From positions 1 to 64,000 of the forward strand of contig DAOUAB010000024.1 of assembly GCA_034434015.1 (NCBI GenBank): a stretch of 64,000 nucleotides of DNA, read 5' to 3'. This document shows, in pieces, positions 34,719 through 42,600 of this stretch. Position 1 is the first letter of the stretch; each line of letters starts with the position of its first letter. The notes beneath the pieces are model-generated. The model saw nothing but the letters and a program-made list of their open reading frames with translations, did not search any database and was not told the DNA's origin. Made by a program: the position numbers and the translations under genes. The stretch is from SpSt-583 sp034434015 (GTDB taxonomy: Bacteria; Chloroflexota; Anaerolineae; Anaerolineales; UBA6663).

Positions 34719-35456
34719 TTACTCCCAGCGGAATGTGAAACGCGATATCACGAGGCCCAGGATGAGCACTGCCGCGACTACCGTCACCGAGGTGAGGTTC
34801 CAGGTTCCCTTCAGCCAGAGGTCTTCGACCAGGATGACGACATGCGTCAGCGGCAACCATCCGGCGATCTGTTGCACGAAGTCGGGCATGATGTGGCGAG
34901 GCATGGCCGCGCCGGACAGGAAGAGCATCGGGTAGAAAATAGCCATCCCGACTGCCTGGGCCGTTCGGGCGGAGGGCATGACGCCGGCCAGGACAAAGCC
35001 TACGGCGAAGAAGCTAAAGGCGCTCAGCAGAATGGCCGGAACGATAGCCAGATTGCCGTCGGGAATGCGCAGGCCGAAAATGGCCAGGCCGGCGATGAAG
35101 AGCAGGCTGATGCCGGCGGCTGTCATCACGACCTGGGCTGCCACCTGCGACCACAACACTGGAGTGGAACCCAGGGGCGTTGCGCGCAGCCGCCGCAGAA
35201 TGCCCAGGTCACGATAATTGGCCAGCGTGGTGGGAATCCCCAGCACGCCAATGGTGCCGACAATCATGCCGATGTAACCGGGCACGGACAGATCTACCCG
35301 GCCGTAGCCGCCGAGCAGCTCATCGGCTTCGTTGCCGAAGATGAAGCCAAACAGCACCATGACCATCACCGGAAAGGCGAGGGTGAAGAAGAGAGCCACC
35401 GGCTCGCGGAGCTGGAGTTTCAATTCCATGTAGGTGAGCTTGAGAAAGGACTTCAT
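34719..35456 (-). CDS. ABC-2 type transporter permease
   Basis: Six-helix exporter subunit of 245 residues. Starts MKSFLKLTYMELKLQLREP, the usual amphipathic entry helix of ABC-2 permeases, and has the GYIGMIVGTIGVLGIPTTL and YRDLGILRRLRATPL segment (coupling helix region). PMLFLSGAAMPRHIMPDFVQ, the family's typical extracellular re-entrant region, is followed by WLPLTHVVILVEDLWL. Start ATG at 35456 has AGGAG 6 nt upstream. Pairs with the ATPase encoded 57 nt upstream. Substrate unknown; drug or antimicrobial lipid export is a common role for this layout. Confidence 0.93.
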   Translation of the reverse strand: MKSFLKLTYMELKLQLREPVALFFTLAFPVMVMVLFGFIFGNEADELLGGYGRVDLSVPGYIGMIVGTIGVLGIPTTLANYRDLGILRRLRATPLGSTPVLWSQVAAQVVMTAAGISLLFIAGLAIFGLRIPDGNLAIVPAILLSAFSFFAVGFVLAGVMPSARTAQAVGMAIFYPMLFLSGAAMPRHIMPDFVQQIAGWLPLTHVVILVEDLWLKGTWNLTSVTVVAAVLILGLVISRFTFRWE

Positions 35457-35513
35457 GCTTAACTCCTTTTGATCATGATGGTTAGCCGGGTCGGCACAAG
35501 GCTTCACCTTCGC

Positions 35514-36425
35514 TCAGTTCCTGATCGTTCGCCCGGTCAATGCCAGAAAGACATCTTCGAGATCGGCCTGCTGCACGCGCAGGTCGGCCGGGGCGATGTT
35601 GTGTTGGGCCAGCGCGGCGGCCACATTGGCCAGCAAGGGACCATGGCCGCTGATGGTGATGTGTTGATTGTGTTGGTGCACGGCGGTGACGCCGCTCACG
35701 GCCTCCAGCCGTTTCGCCTGAAAGCCGTTGGGAACTGAGAAGAGCACCTTCGTCTCCCCGTTCAGGCTGGCGATCAGGTTGTCCGGGGTGTCCAGGGCGA
35801 TGACCCGGCCATGATCGATGACGGCCACCCGGTCCGCCAACGCTTCAACCTCATCCATGAAATGGGTGATGACAACAACGGTCTTGCCCTGCTCGCGGAT
35901 AGCGCGGATCAGGTCCCATGTCGCCCGGCGAGCCTGCGGGTCCAGCCCGGTCGTCAGCTCGTCCAGGAAGACGATTTCGGGATCGTTCAACAGGGCCAGC
36001 GCAATGAACAGGCGCTGCTTCTGCCCGCCGGAAAGACCCCCAAACTGAGTGTTCCGCTTCTCGGCCAGGCCCCATTGCTCTACCAGCGGCTCCCAAGGGA
36101 CGGTCTTTTCATAGAAGGAAGCGTATAAGTCAAGCGCTTCCCATACTTTCATCCGCTCCGGCAGCGCCGCTTCTTGCAGCTGGGTGCCAATGCGGTTGCC
36201 CAACTTGCGCGCCTCGGTCTGCGGATCCAGACCAAGCACCGAGACGCTGCCGCCATCGGGCTTGCGCAACCCAATAACTGACTCGATCGTCGTCGTCTTG
36301 CCGGACCCATTCGGCCCGATGATGCCAAAGATCTCGCCTTCAGCGACGCTGAAGGAAACATCCTCCACGGCCGTAACCCCGTCGTAAGCCTTGTGCAGAT
36401 TGCGTACTTCAATCACCGGTGTCAT
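35514..36425 (-). CDS. ABC transporter ATP-binding protein
   Basis: Nucleotide-binding subunit of 303 residues for the ABC-2 permease. Walker A GPNGSGKTTT near 39, Q-loop LQEAAL, signature LSGGQKQRL near 136, Walker B IVFLDELTTGLDP and H-loop VITHFMDE. The C-terminal 80 residues form the regulatory extension of the DrrA/CcmA-like exporters. ATG at 36425 has GGAAGA 9 nt upstream. It sits between a small membrane protein gene (28 nt upstream) and the permease gene. Confidence 0.95.
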   Translation of the reverse strand: MTPVIEVRNLHKAYDGVTAVEDVSFSVAEGEIFGIIGPNGSGKTTTIESVIGLRKPDGGSVSVLGLDPQTEARKLGNRIGTQLQEAALPERMKVWEALDLYASFYEKTVPWEPLVEQWGLAEKRNTQFGGLSGGQKQRLFIALALLNDPEIVFLDELTTGLDPQARRATWDLIRAIREQGKTVVVITHFMDEVEALADRVAVIDHGRVIALDTPDNLIASLNGETKVLFSVPNGFQAKRLEAVSGVTAVHQHNQHITISGHGPLLANVAAALAQHNIAPADLRVQQADLEDVFLALTGRTIRN

Positions 36426-36453
36426 CGTACTCTTCCTTCTAGCGCTAGCTCTC

Positions 36454-36819
36454 TTAGCGGCCGCGATACAAGAGGATTGAAACGCCAACGGCCAGGATGC
36501 CTAGAGGCCACAGGCCCGAGACACTGTAGCCCAATGCCATCGCGGCCATGTAGGCGAAGGGCAGCACGGCGAAAACGGCCATACTGAAGACACGGCGGGT
36601 GAGGCGGCCGTCTTCTTTGTAGCGCCTGTAAGCCGACACGCCGATCCAAAAAATGGGCACCAGGCCTATCAGCATCGAGGGACTGTGTCCCGCGAAGGTG
36701 ATCCCGGACGTCCCCATCAAGAAGATGGCGCCCATGAAGACCATCAACGCTCCCATCCACTTTCCAGATGCGTGTTCCCTTTTGGCATGTTCTGAATTGA
36801 CAACGGTTTCCTGTTTCAT
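36454..36819 (-). CDS. Small four-helix membrane protein leading the ABC/two-component operon
   Basis: Protein of 121 residues with a charged N-terminus and about four hydrophobic helices (ALMVFMGAIFLMGTSGITF, MLIGLVPIFWIGVSAY, VFSMAVFAVLPFAYMAAM, GLWPLGILAVGVSILLY). The ATG at 36819 has AGGAGG 5 nt upstream. No known family is recognised. Its position as first gene of the operon (membrane protein, ATPase, permease, kinase, regulator) suggests an accessory sensor or third transporter subunit. Confidence 0.75.
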   Translation of the reverse strand: MKQETVVNSEHAKREHASGKWMGALMVFMGAIFLMGTSGITFAGHSPSMLIGLVPIFWIGVSAYRRYKEDGRLTRRVFSMAVFAVLPFAYMAAMALGYSVSGLWPLGILAVGVSILLYRGR

Positions 36820-36870
36820 GACTTCCTCCTGCCTGTTTCTGACTGTTGGGTCAGTGTTCAATGGCCACAC

Positions 36871-37095
36871 AATAGCAGCCGGCCCGGAGAAAGTGACCGG
36901 TCGAGAGATTGAACTGGCGCTATCGAGGGATGGATTACGCAGTCAACCGACTGGGGGAGACCGCATCAACCGATCGGTTGATGCGCTGTTTGGCCTTTCG
37001 GGACCAGTTGGACGAAAACCTGCGTCCAGCCGCTTTCGCGACATAATTGTCGCGCCAATTTTTCTGGTAGCACCCCAGTAAACGGAAGTGCGGCT
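36871..37095. other. Spacer upstream of the ABC/two-component operon
   Basis: Non-coding as far as I can see; short open frames across it lack recognisable motifs. It contains a 24-bp perfect palindrome (36962-36985) and an AT-richer stretch (CGACATAATTGTCGCG, near 37040) that is itself a small palindrome around ATAATTGT. A promoter for the minus-strand operon is expected here but I see no convincing hexamer pair. Confidence 0.45.
36962..36985. promoter_or_regulatory. 24-bp perfect palindrome, candidate operator
   Basis: Left half CGCATCAACCGA, followed directly by its exact reverse complement, with no spacer. It lies about 143 nt upstream of the first gene of the minus-strand ABC/two-component operon. 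The central ACCGATCGGT looks like an operator for a dimeric regulator of TetR type. No T-tract follows. Confidence 0.5.
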
Positions 37096-37120
37096 GGATT
37101 CCGGCTTTCGCCGGAATGAC
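37096..37120. repeat. GGATTCCGGCTTTCGCCGGAATGAC dispersed-repeat-like palindrome (short form ATTCCGGC/GCCGGAAT)
   Basis: An 8-bp inverted repeat ATTCCGGC / GCCGGAAT with a 4-nt loop TTTC. Elements of this sequence are well known as dispersed intergenic palindromes in many bacteria. It marks the right-hand edge of the lower-GC region. Confidence 0.75.
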
Positions 37121-37125
37121 CGGCC

Positions 37126-37227
37126 TCAATCGAACTGGAGATCGCGGTAGCGGACCGGGACCGGCTCCAGCGCCAGCGCCACGGCCTGCTCCAGCGTGAG
37201 CGCGCGGCCGTCCGCCAGCGGGCCCGC
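37126..37227 (-). pseudogene. C-terminal relic of an ATPase-type regulator
   Basis: Directly after the DUF3352 gene stop, and in the same frame, the minus strand encodes GPLADGRALTLEQAVALALE followed by PVPVRYRDLQFD and TGA. The GRALTLEQAVALALE segment is a common C-terminal signature of AAA/TPR transcription regulators (LuxR, AfsR or adenylate-cyclase-like proteins). No start codon, ribosome site or upstream domain belongs to it, so it looks like the leftover tail of a lost gene. Confidence 0.5.
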
Positions 37228-38988
37228 TTACGGATTCTCAATGAAGATCACGATGGTGCTCTGGGCCGCGCCGTTCCGGTAGGGCGTGGCGCCGGCGGCT
37301 ATGGCTTTGATCGGCTCCAGGTATGGCCCGACCTCGCGGTCGAAGGACTCGGCCGACGGCAGCCCGTCGCGCACCAGGGCCAGGACGCCGCGCATGTCCA
37401 CGTACAACACCGGCCGGACGCCGTCCGGCAGCGCGCTCCACACCTGGCGATGGACCGCCGCCTCGCTCACGGCCTCGCCGCCGTCGAACACATCGGTGAA
37501 CGCCGCCGCGGACGAGGCCAGGGTCAGCCAGTTTTGGGCCACGCCGTAAACCAGCGTCCCCCCCGAACCCGGCGCGGTCAGCGCGAACACGTCGGCGCCA
37601 GCCAGCGTCTGCGCCTCCACCGTCATCCCCATATCCGTCTCCAGCGCGCCGTTGAGGTCGTCCAGCGCCGCCTGCACCAGCGCGGCGTCGTCGGTCTGGG
37701 CCATCACCACGAAGCCCAATTCCATCTGCGCGTTCTCGACCAGCAGGCTGTCCGGGTCGGCCAGCAGGGCCAGGGCGACCTCGCCATTCAGATGGTGCAT
37801 GACTTCATCCGCGTCGAAGCCGAACTGGCGCTCGAACTGGCGCAGGGCCTCGTCGAAGTCGCCGCCGGCCTGGTTCAGGGTGTCCCGATAGGTGGCCCAC
37901 GTCAGGTCGGGCCGATGGCCCAGGGCATACGCCAGCGTTCCGGCGGGCAGCAGGTCGCTGGCGGCCGCGCGGGCGCTGAAGCTCATCATCTCGCGCTGGG
38001 CGTCGCTGAGCTTGGCCTCGTCGTAGCGGAAGCTGGCATCCAGGCGCAGGCCCTCGTCGGTCGCCGCCAGCGTCAGGTACAGGCCGCCCAGCGCCTCCAC
38101 CGTCTGCCGCGTGGTCTCGTCCATCGGCAGGCCGGTCTGGCTGTTCTCCGCCAGGTTCAGCAAGCCCTGGCCCGGGAAGTACACGTCCAGCAGTCGGTCG
38201 CCGGGCAGGCCGGCGCGCAGGTCGCGGAAATCGGCCCGGTCGGCCAGGGAGTCGGCGGCGCCCTGCTGGGTGTCAATGACGGCCTTGAGCGCCGACAGGC
38301 GGTTGCTCAGCAAGAACACGTCCCGCGAAAGCGCCACGACCACCGGTTCGTCGGCGCTGTTCTGGATGTAGAGCGTGACGCCTTTGTAGATCTCGTCGTC
38401 GAACGTCGTCCCGGACTCGGCGGCCACCGCGTCGATGAACTTGAAGAGGAAAGCCTCGGCCCGGCGCCGGTCGCGGACCTCGGCCAGCACGACGATGTCG
38501 CCCTCGCTCGGGCCGAACTGGCTGACGCTCAGGTCCGCCGCCGTGACGCCCACGCGCTGGCCGAGCCAGGGCAGGATGTCGTCTGTGACCGACAGGCCGA
38601 GCGAGTCGCCCAGGCTCTTGTCCAGCTCCTGGACGGCGTCGTCGGCGCTCTGCACATTGCCGGCGCCGGGCACGTCGGCGAAGGCCTGGAGCACGCGCTG
38701 GAGCCTGGCCGAGCGGAACTGGAGCAGATCGGCGGACAGGTAGAAGGCGCTGTCGCCGGGCGCGGCTTCGGCCAGCGGGTCGTAGCGGCCGGCCAGCCGG
38801 TCCAGCAGCTTCCAGCCGAACGGGTCCAGGAAGAGCACGCCGGCGGTGGCGGCCGCGCAGCACAGGCACACCAGCAGCGCGCCGCCGGCGATGCCGCCGA
38901 TCAGCAGGCTGCGGCGGCGCGGGCCCGGCGCCGGGGACGGGGGCGCGGGCGGCGTTTCCGGCGGGGGCGGGTTGAGCGGTGGTTCCAT
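37228..38988 (-). CDS. DUF3352 membrane-anchored protein
   Basis: Protein of 586 residues. The ATG at 38988 has AAAGGAG 7 nt upstream; the open frame extends further but that part is out of frame with the real upstream MFS gene. A Pro-rich cytoplasmic N-terminus (PPLNPPPPETPPAPPSPAPG) precedes one transmembrane helix (about 28-50, with CLCC). The large extracellular part has the DUF3352 opening DPLAEAAPGDSAFYLSADLL and repeats of the pattern LPGDRLLDVYFPGQGL and DVRP..YVDMRGV. Function of DUF3352 is not known. Its ATG overlaps the MFS gene stop by 1 nt (TAATG), so it is the third gene of a lipoprotein-MFS-DUF3352 operon. Confidence 0.85.
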   Translation of the reverse strand: MEPPLNPPPPETPPAPPSPAPGPRRRSLLIGGIAGGALLVCLCCAAATAGVLFLDPFGWKLLDRLAGRYDPLAEAAPGDSAFYLSADLLQFRSARLQRVLQAFADVPGAGNVQSADDAVQELDKSLGDSLGLSVTDDILPWLGQRVGVTAADLSVSQFGPSEGDIVVLAEVRDRRRAEAFLFKFIDAVAAESGTTFDDEIYKGVTLYIQNSADEPVVVALSRDVFLLSNRLSALKAVIDTQQGAADSLADRADFRDLRAGLPGDRLLDVYFPGQGLLNLAENSQTGLPMDETTRQTVEALGGLYLTLAATDEGLRLDASFRYDEAKLSDAQREMMSFSARAAASDLLPAGTLAYALGHRPDLTWATYRDTLNQAGGDFDEALRQFERQFGFDADEVMHHLNGEVALALLADPDSLLVENAQMELGFVVMAQTDDAALVQAALDDLNGALETDMGMTVEAQTLAGADVFALTAPGSGGTLVYGVAQNWLTLASSAAAFTDVFDGGEAVSEAAVHRQVWSALPDGVRPVLYVDMRGVLALVRDGLPSAESFDREVGPYLEPIKAIAAGATPYRNGAAQSTIVIFIENP

Positions 38989-40580
38989 TACGGGCTCCTT
39001 TCCGATGAGCGAACTTCGACGGATGAGATGGCGGGCCGGGCGCGCGGCGGCCGCAGGCCGAGGGCCGGCGGCAGGGCCGTCAGCGCCATGACCGCGGCGA
39101 TCAGGAACGTCTCGGCGATCACCTGGTTGGCGATCTGCATCCCGGCCGCCGCGCTCTGCGCCAGGTTGGTGAGGCCGGCCGCCCGGGCCTGGAGCAGGTG
39201 GTCGGCGCGCTGGAGGCCGTAGGTGGTCATGGCCGAGAGGCCGAGGGTCATGCCGCACAGCCGCAGCAGGATGACGAGGGCGGAGGCCACGCCGCGCTGC
39301 GCCTCGCCCGCGGCGTTGACCACGGCGGCGGCGATGGGCGCGATGACCAGCCCGAAGCCGAGGCCGGCCAGCACCAGGTGCGGCAGCATCACGCTGTAGG
39401 GCGTCGTCGCGGCCCAGGCGCTCATCAGCCCGAAGCCGGACACGGCGGCCAGCAGGCCCACGGCCGCCGGCCAGCGATAGCCCAGCCGGCCGGTGAGGGC
39501 GCCGCCGGCCAGCGCCGCGAACGCCATCGGCACAGTCAGGCCGGAGAGCATCCAGCCGCTGTCCCAGGCGCCCTGCTGCAGGTCGGCGGCGACCAGGGTG
39601 TTGATGAACAAGGGCACGTTGGCGATGGCGATCACCAGGCTGAAGCCGACCAGCAGGTTGGTGAGGCCCGCCAGGGCGAAGTTGCGGTCGCGGAACAGGC
39701 CGAGCGGCAGGAGCGGATGACGCCCGCGCCACTCGAGCAACAGGAAGACGAGGAAGAAAACGGCCGCGGCTGTCAGCCAGGGCAGCGAGACCTGGGGCGG
39801 GGCCTGGCTCCCGAACGAGCCGCGCGCGCTCAGTTCACCGCCGCCGCCCAACCCCAGGCTGAGGGCGACCAGCGCGGCGGAGATGGACAGCGCGCCCGGC
39901 CAATCGAAGCGGCCCGCGGCGCGCGGCTGCGGCAGGCCGCGCAGCCGCCAGGCGATGAGCGCGAAGGCCAGCAGGCAGACCGGCAGGTTCAGCCAGAAGA
40001 TGACGCGCCAGTCGAAGAAGCGCACCAGGACGCCGCCGTACAGGTGCCCCACCACCCAGCCGGCCGTGTCCACGGCGCCGATGAAGCCCAGCGGGCCGGC
40101 GCGCCGCTCCGGCGGGAACAGGTCGCCCACCAGGGCCATGCTCACCGGCACCATCGCGCCGCCGCCGAAGGCCTGCACCGCGCGCCCGGCGATGAGCGCC
40201 CACAGGTCCATGCGCGCCGGGTCCGGGCGGACGCCGACGAGCGCGCGGTACGCGGCGGTCAGCCAGCGGGCGGGCAGGTCGTCGGCCACGGCCACCCACA
40301 GCGAGCCGAGGGTGAAGATGAGCAGCGCGGCCAGGTAGACGGCCCGGCGCCCGGCCAGGTCCGAGAGGCGGCCCATGAAGGCCATCGCCACGGTGTAGGC
40401 CAGCAGGTAGCCGCTCACCACCCAGGCGGCGTCGTCCAGGCCGGTCTGCAGCGGGATCTCCAGGTCGAAGACGACGTGCGGCAGGACGGCCGAGACCACG
40501 GTCAGGTCGAGCGCGCCGATGAAGATCGGCAGGCACACCAGGGCCAGGGTCAGGTAGGGGCCGGGGCGCCGGAGTGTCAC
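38988..40580 (-). CDS. MFS exporter, DHA2/EmrB-QacA family
   Basis: Proton-driven exporter of 530 residues with 14 predicted transmembrane helices. Motif A GRLSDLAGRRAVYL lies between helices 2 and 3, and the antiporter motif C region GAVDTAGWVVGHLYGG in helix 5. The opening LIFIGALDLTVVS-like segment (LPIFIGALDLTVVSAVLPHV) is typical of DHA2 drug/lipid exporters. The gene starts with GTG that overlaps the stop of the lipoprotein gene (GTGA). This arrangement parallels mycobacterial lprG-Rv1410c (P55), in which a lipoprotein and an MFS protein move triacylglycerides and glycolipids. Similar function is inferred from order and family only. Confidence 0.92.
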   Translation of the reverse strand: MTLRRPGPYLTLALVCLPIFIGALDLTVVSAVLPHVVFDLEIPLQTGLDDAAWVVSGYLLAYTVAMAFMGRLSDLAGRRAVYLAALLIFTLGSLWVAVADDLPARWLTAAYRALVGVRPDPARMDLWALIAGRAVQAFGGGAMVPVSMALVGDLFPPERRAGPLGFIGAVDTAGWVVGHLYGGVLVRFFDWRVIFWLNLPVCLLAFALIAWRLRGLPQPRAAGRFDWPGALSISAALVALSLGLGGGGELSARGSFGSQAPPQVSLPWLTAAAVFFLVFLLLEWRGRHPLLPLGLFRDRNFALAGLTNLLVGFSLVIAIANVPLFINTLVAADLQQGAWDSGWMLSGLTVPMAFAALAGGALTGRLGYRWPAAVGLLAAVSGFGLMSAWAATTPYSVMLPHLVLAGLGFGLVIAPIAAAVVNAAGEAQRGVASALVILLRLCGMTLGLSAMTTYGLQRADHLLQARAAGLTNLAQSAAAGMQIANQVIAETFLIAAVMALTALPPALGLRPPRARPAISSVEVRSSERSP

Positions 40581-41338
40581 GGGGCCGGCGCCTCGATCGC
40601 GGCGGGCTGGTCGAAGAGGTCGAAGTCAATGATCCAGACGGTCGGGTCGGCCGGGTCGGTCTCCGGCTCCACCACGCGGATCCGAATCACGCGCGCCGTG
40701 TCCGGCTCGGCCCACCACTCGAACGCCAGCCGGCCGCGCCCGACCAGGCCGGCCGTCATCGCCAGCACCGGCTCGCCGGGCGCGGAGGCGGCCAGGTGGA
40801 AGAACTGCTCGCCGGGCAGGTCTTCGATCTCATCGAGGCCGAGCAGGCGCAGATCGGTGAGGTGGCGGCGCATGAACGCGGCCAGGCCGGCCTCGGGGTC
40901 GAACAGGGCGGCGGGGTTGTAGCCGAAGCCGGAGTAGTTCCCCCACTCGCCGGTGAGCGGGTGGCTTTCCCAATAGTCATCGCCCAGCGCCACCACGTTC
41001 ACCTCGGCCACCAGGCCGGGGCCGATGACGCGCACCTGGGCGCGCGCCCGGTCCGGGGCGACGAAATCGCCCTCGGCCCGGCGGAAGGCGAAGGTCCCGG
41101 TCGGGTCCACGTAAGCCGGCGCGCCGCTGCGCTCGATGCTGAAGTGGACCGAGGTCAGGCTCTGCATGGCCTGCGCCGAGCGCTCGAGGAGTTGATCGGG
41201 CGTGGGAGTCGGGGTGGGCGCGCGGCAGGCCGCCAGGGCGCTGAGCCACACCAGGGTCAACAGCGCGCGGCCTGGACGACGGGCGGCAGATGAGGAGAGC
41301 GCAAACGAAGGCAGACGCTGGGCCGCGACGCAGGTCAC
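40577..41338 (-). CDS. LppX/LprA/LprF/LprG-like lipoprotein
   Basis: Secreted lipoprotein of 253 residues. Signal peptide with Arg-rich start, core ALLTLVWLSALAAC and lipobox LAAC at about 35-38. A TPTPTP spacer is followed by the family opening LLERSAQAMQSLTSVHFSIERSGAPAYVDPTG, best seen as the pattern A-x-x-M-x-x-L-x-S-V-H-F. The mature domain has the half-barrel pattern of alternating beta strands ending FEWWAEPDTARVIRIRVVEP. Members of this fold carry lipids in a hydrophobic cavity. First gene of an operon with the MFS exporter. GTG start; a TATAAT on the minus strand at 41387-41392 lies about 49 nt upstream. Confidence 0.8.
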   Translation of the reverse strand: MTCVAAQRLPSFALSSSAARRPGRALLTLVWLSALAACRAPTPTPTPDQLLERSAQAMQSLTSVHFSIERSGAPAYVDPTGTFAFRRAEGDFVAPDRARAQVRVIGPGLVAEVNVVALGDDYWESHPLTGEWGNYSGFGYNPAALFDPEAGLAAFMRRHLTDLRLLGLDEIEDLPGEQFFHLAASAPGEPVLAMTAGLVGRGRLAFEWWAEPDTARVIRIRVVEPETDPADPTVWIIDFDLFDQPAAIEAPAP

Positions 41339-41656
41339 GATACCCCCGATAGCCGGCGATGGCGCGCAGACGCCGGGCCTGTCGGCATTATACAGCCGGA
41401 GGCCGCGCCCAAATCGGCCCGGCGGGGGGTACTTCCGGCCCAGAGTGTTTCGGTCGGCGCGCGCAATGCCAGAAGGTCAGCCAGGGGGATGACGCCTGCT
41501 TGTCCGGGCCGTATCCCGATGCCGGTGTAAACGCGTTGGGGCGCACGGCCGTGCACCCCGGCTGGTGGGAAATCACACAAAATTCGAAAAACGACCCTTG
41601 TCCGCCAACGGCCAGCCTTGTTATGGCGGCCGGCTTTCAGCGTCGTCGTGTTGGCG
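41339..41656. other. Intergenic region between lipoprotein and methyltransferase genes
   Basis: About 318 nt. It contains the minus-strand -10 box TATAAT at 41387-41392 for the lipoprotein operon. The remainder has short open frames without recognisable motifs and an AT-richer patch near 41570-41600 after which the methyltransferase gene ends. I see no terminator with a clear T-tract. Confidence 0.45.
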
Positions 41657-42238
41657 TCACGGCTGAACGCGGCGTCGGGCGCAGCGCGCATAGGAGAAAG
41701 CGGCGCCCAGGATGCCCCACTCGATCGTAACGTCCAGGCCGCAAGCCGCGAGATCGTCCCGGCGGATGGGGCGCATCCCATCAAACAGGAAGGCCAGCAC
41801 GCGGCCCGGGTACAGGCCGGGCTGTCGTTCCACCGGCTCCAGCAGCCGGACCTCCCCCCGGCACACGCGCGCCAGCTCTCCGAGGGCGGCCTGCTGCGCC
41901 CGGCGTGGGAGGAGACCCAGCGCGCCGGTGACGATGACGAAATCGAAGCTCGCCTCGGCGAAGGGCAGCCGGGTCACATCGGCCTGCAGCACGTCGCCGG
42001 GCGGCGCGCCGGCCCCGGCCAGCGCCCGCTGCGCGAGCCGGAGCATCGGGCGCGAGAGGTCGAGGGCGCAGACCGACACGCCGCGGCGGCGTAGTTCGGC
42101 CGCCAGTTGACCGCCGCCGCAACAGGCTTCCAGCGCGCGCCCGCAGACGCCATCCAGCAGGCGCAGACGATGCCGGAACCAGAAATCGGCCCGGCCGAGG
42201 TCGCTATACAGGCGCGCCAGACGGTCCCAGTAGGTCAT
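41657..42238 (-). CDS. Class I SAM-dependent methyltransferase
   Basis: Small-molecule methyltransferase of 193 residues of the UbiE/Methyltransf_11 type. Motif I ALEACCGGGQLAAELRRRG near 35 (glycine-rich SAM loop with Cys residues), acidic motif II VCALDLSRPMLRLAQ near 58, motif LQADVTRLPFAEASFDFVIV near 85-104. Substrate not predictable. It lies downstream of a possible small gene on the same strand. Phospholipid or quinone methylation are options because of the nearby lipid-related genes. Confidence 0.85.
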   Translation of the reverse strand: MTYWDRLARLYSDLGRADFWFRHRLRLLDGVCGRALEACCGGGQLAAELRRRGVSVCALDLSRPMLRLAQRALAGAGAPPGDVLQADVTRLPFAEASFDFVIVTGALGLLPRRAQQAALGELARVCRGEVRLLEPVERQPGLYPGRVLAFLFDGMRPIRRDDLAACGLDVTIEWGILGAAFSYARCARRRVQP

Positions 42239-42254
42239 CGCCGCCCTGTGAAAC

Positions 42255-42413
42255 TTATGCGGCGGCTTGCAGGCGCCAGTCGCCGGCGTGAAAGACGCGC
42301 CTCATAAGCAGGGGTGTTGTCAACACCATCAGGTGGACGCCGGGCGCCGTGATCTGCAAGCGCCAGCGGATTTCGCCCCATCCAGAGTCGACCAGACCTA
42401 TCTTAGCCGGCAA
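42255..42413 (-). CDS. Possible small protein, unrecognised
   Basis: An open frame of about 52 codons from a TTG at 42413, ending 17 nt before the methyltransferase start on the same strand. It contains a coherent, protein-like segment GWGEIRWRLQITAPGVHLMV and LTTPLLMRRVFHAGDWRLQ, with a hydrophobic stretch and balanced composition. No ATG start except an internal one. It may be a real small gene with a TTG start or a fragment of a larger lost gene. Confidence 0.25.
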   Translation of the reverse strand: MPAKIGLVDSGWGEIRWRLQITAPGVHLMVLTTPLLMRRVFHAGDWRLQAAA

Positions 42414-42451
42414 CCCGCTGAGGCCGGCCGGCGGGCGTCCTCATTTTTCGG

Positions 42452-42463
42452 TGACAGCTGTCA
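42452..42463. promoter_or_regulatory. 12-bp palindrome TGACAGCTGTCA
   Basis: Perfect dyad without spacer in the divergent intergenic region, about 110 nt upstream of the promoter at 42572. A plausible operator for a dimeric regulator, though short palindromes of this length also arise by chance. Confidence 0.35.
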
Positions 42464-42571
42464 AATTAAGGGAGCTTGAACCACCCGCCCTGGCCGCTCG
42501 ACTGACCGGGCAGCTGCACGCCGGCGGCACCATCGTCCAATACCCCTCGCGCAAATGACTTTGGGCTTACG

Positions 42572-42600
42572 TTGAGCGTTGCTTAACCTCGGGTCACTAT
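42572..42600 (+). promoter_or_regulatory. Sigma-70-like promoter upstream of the glycosyltransferase genes
   Basis: TTGAGC (42572-42577) and CACTAT (42595-42600) with a 17-nt spacer, the best -35/-10 pair in this part of the window. It points at the plus-strand run GT2, PAP2, GT4 (42874-45377). Confidence 0.5.

Noticed and set aside
37228..39732. Start of the DUF3352 gene some 740 nt further upstream
   Set aside because: The extension overlaps the MFS gene in another frame and is low-complexity Arg/Gly/Pro sequence; the ATG at 38988 has a good ribosome site and gives a sensible membrane anchor.
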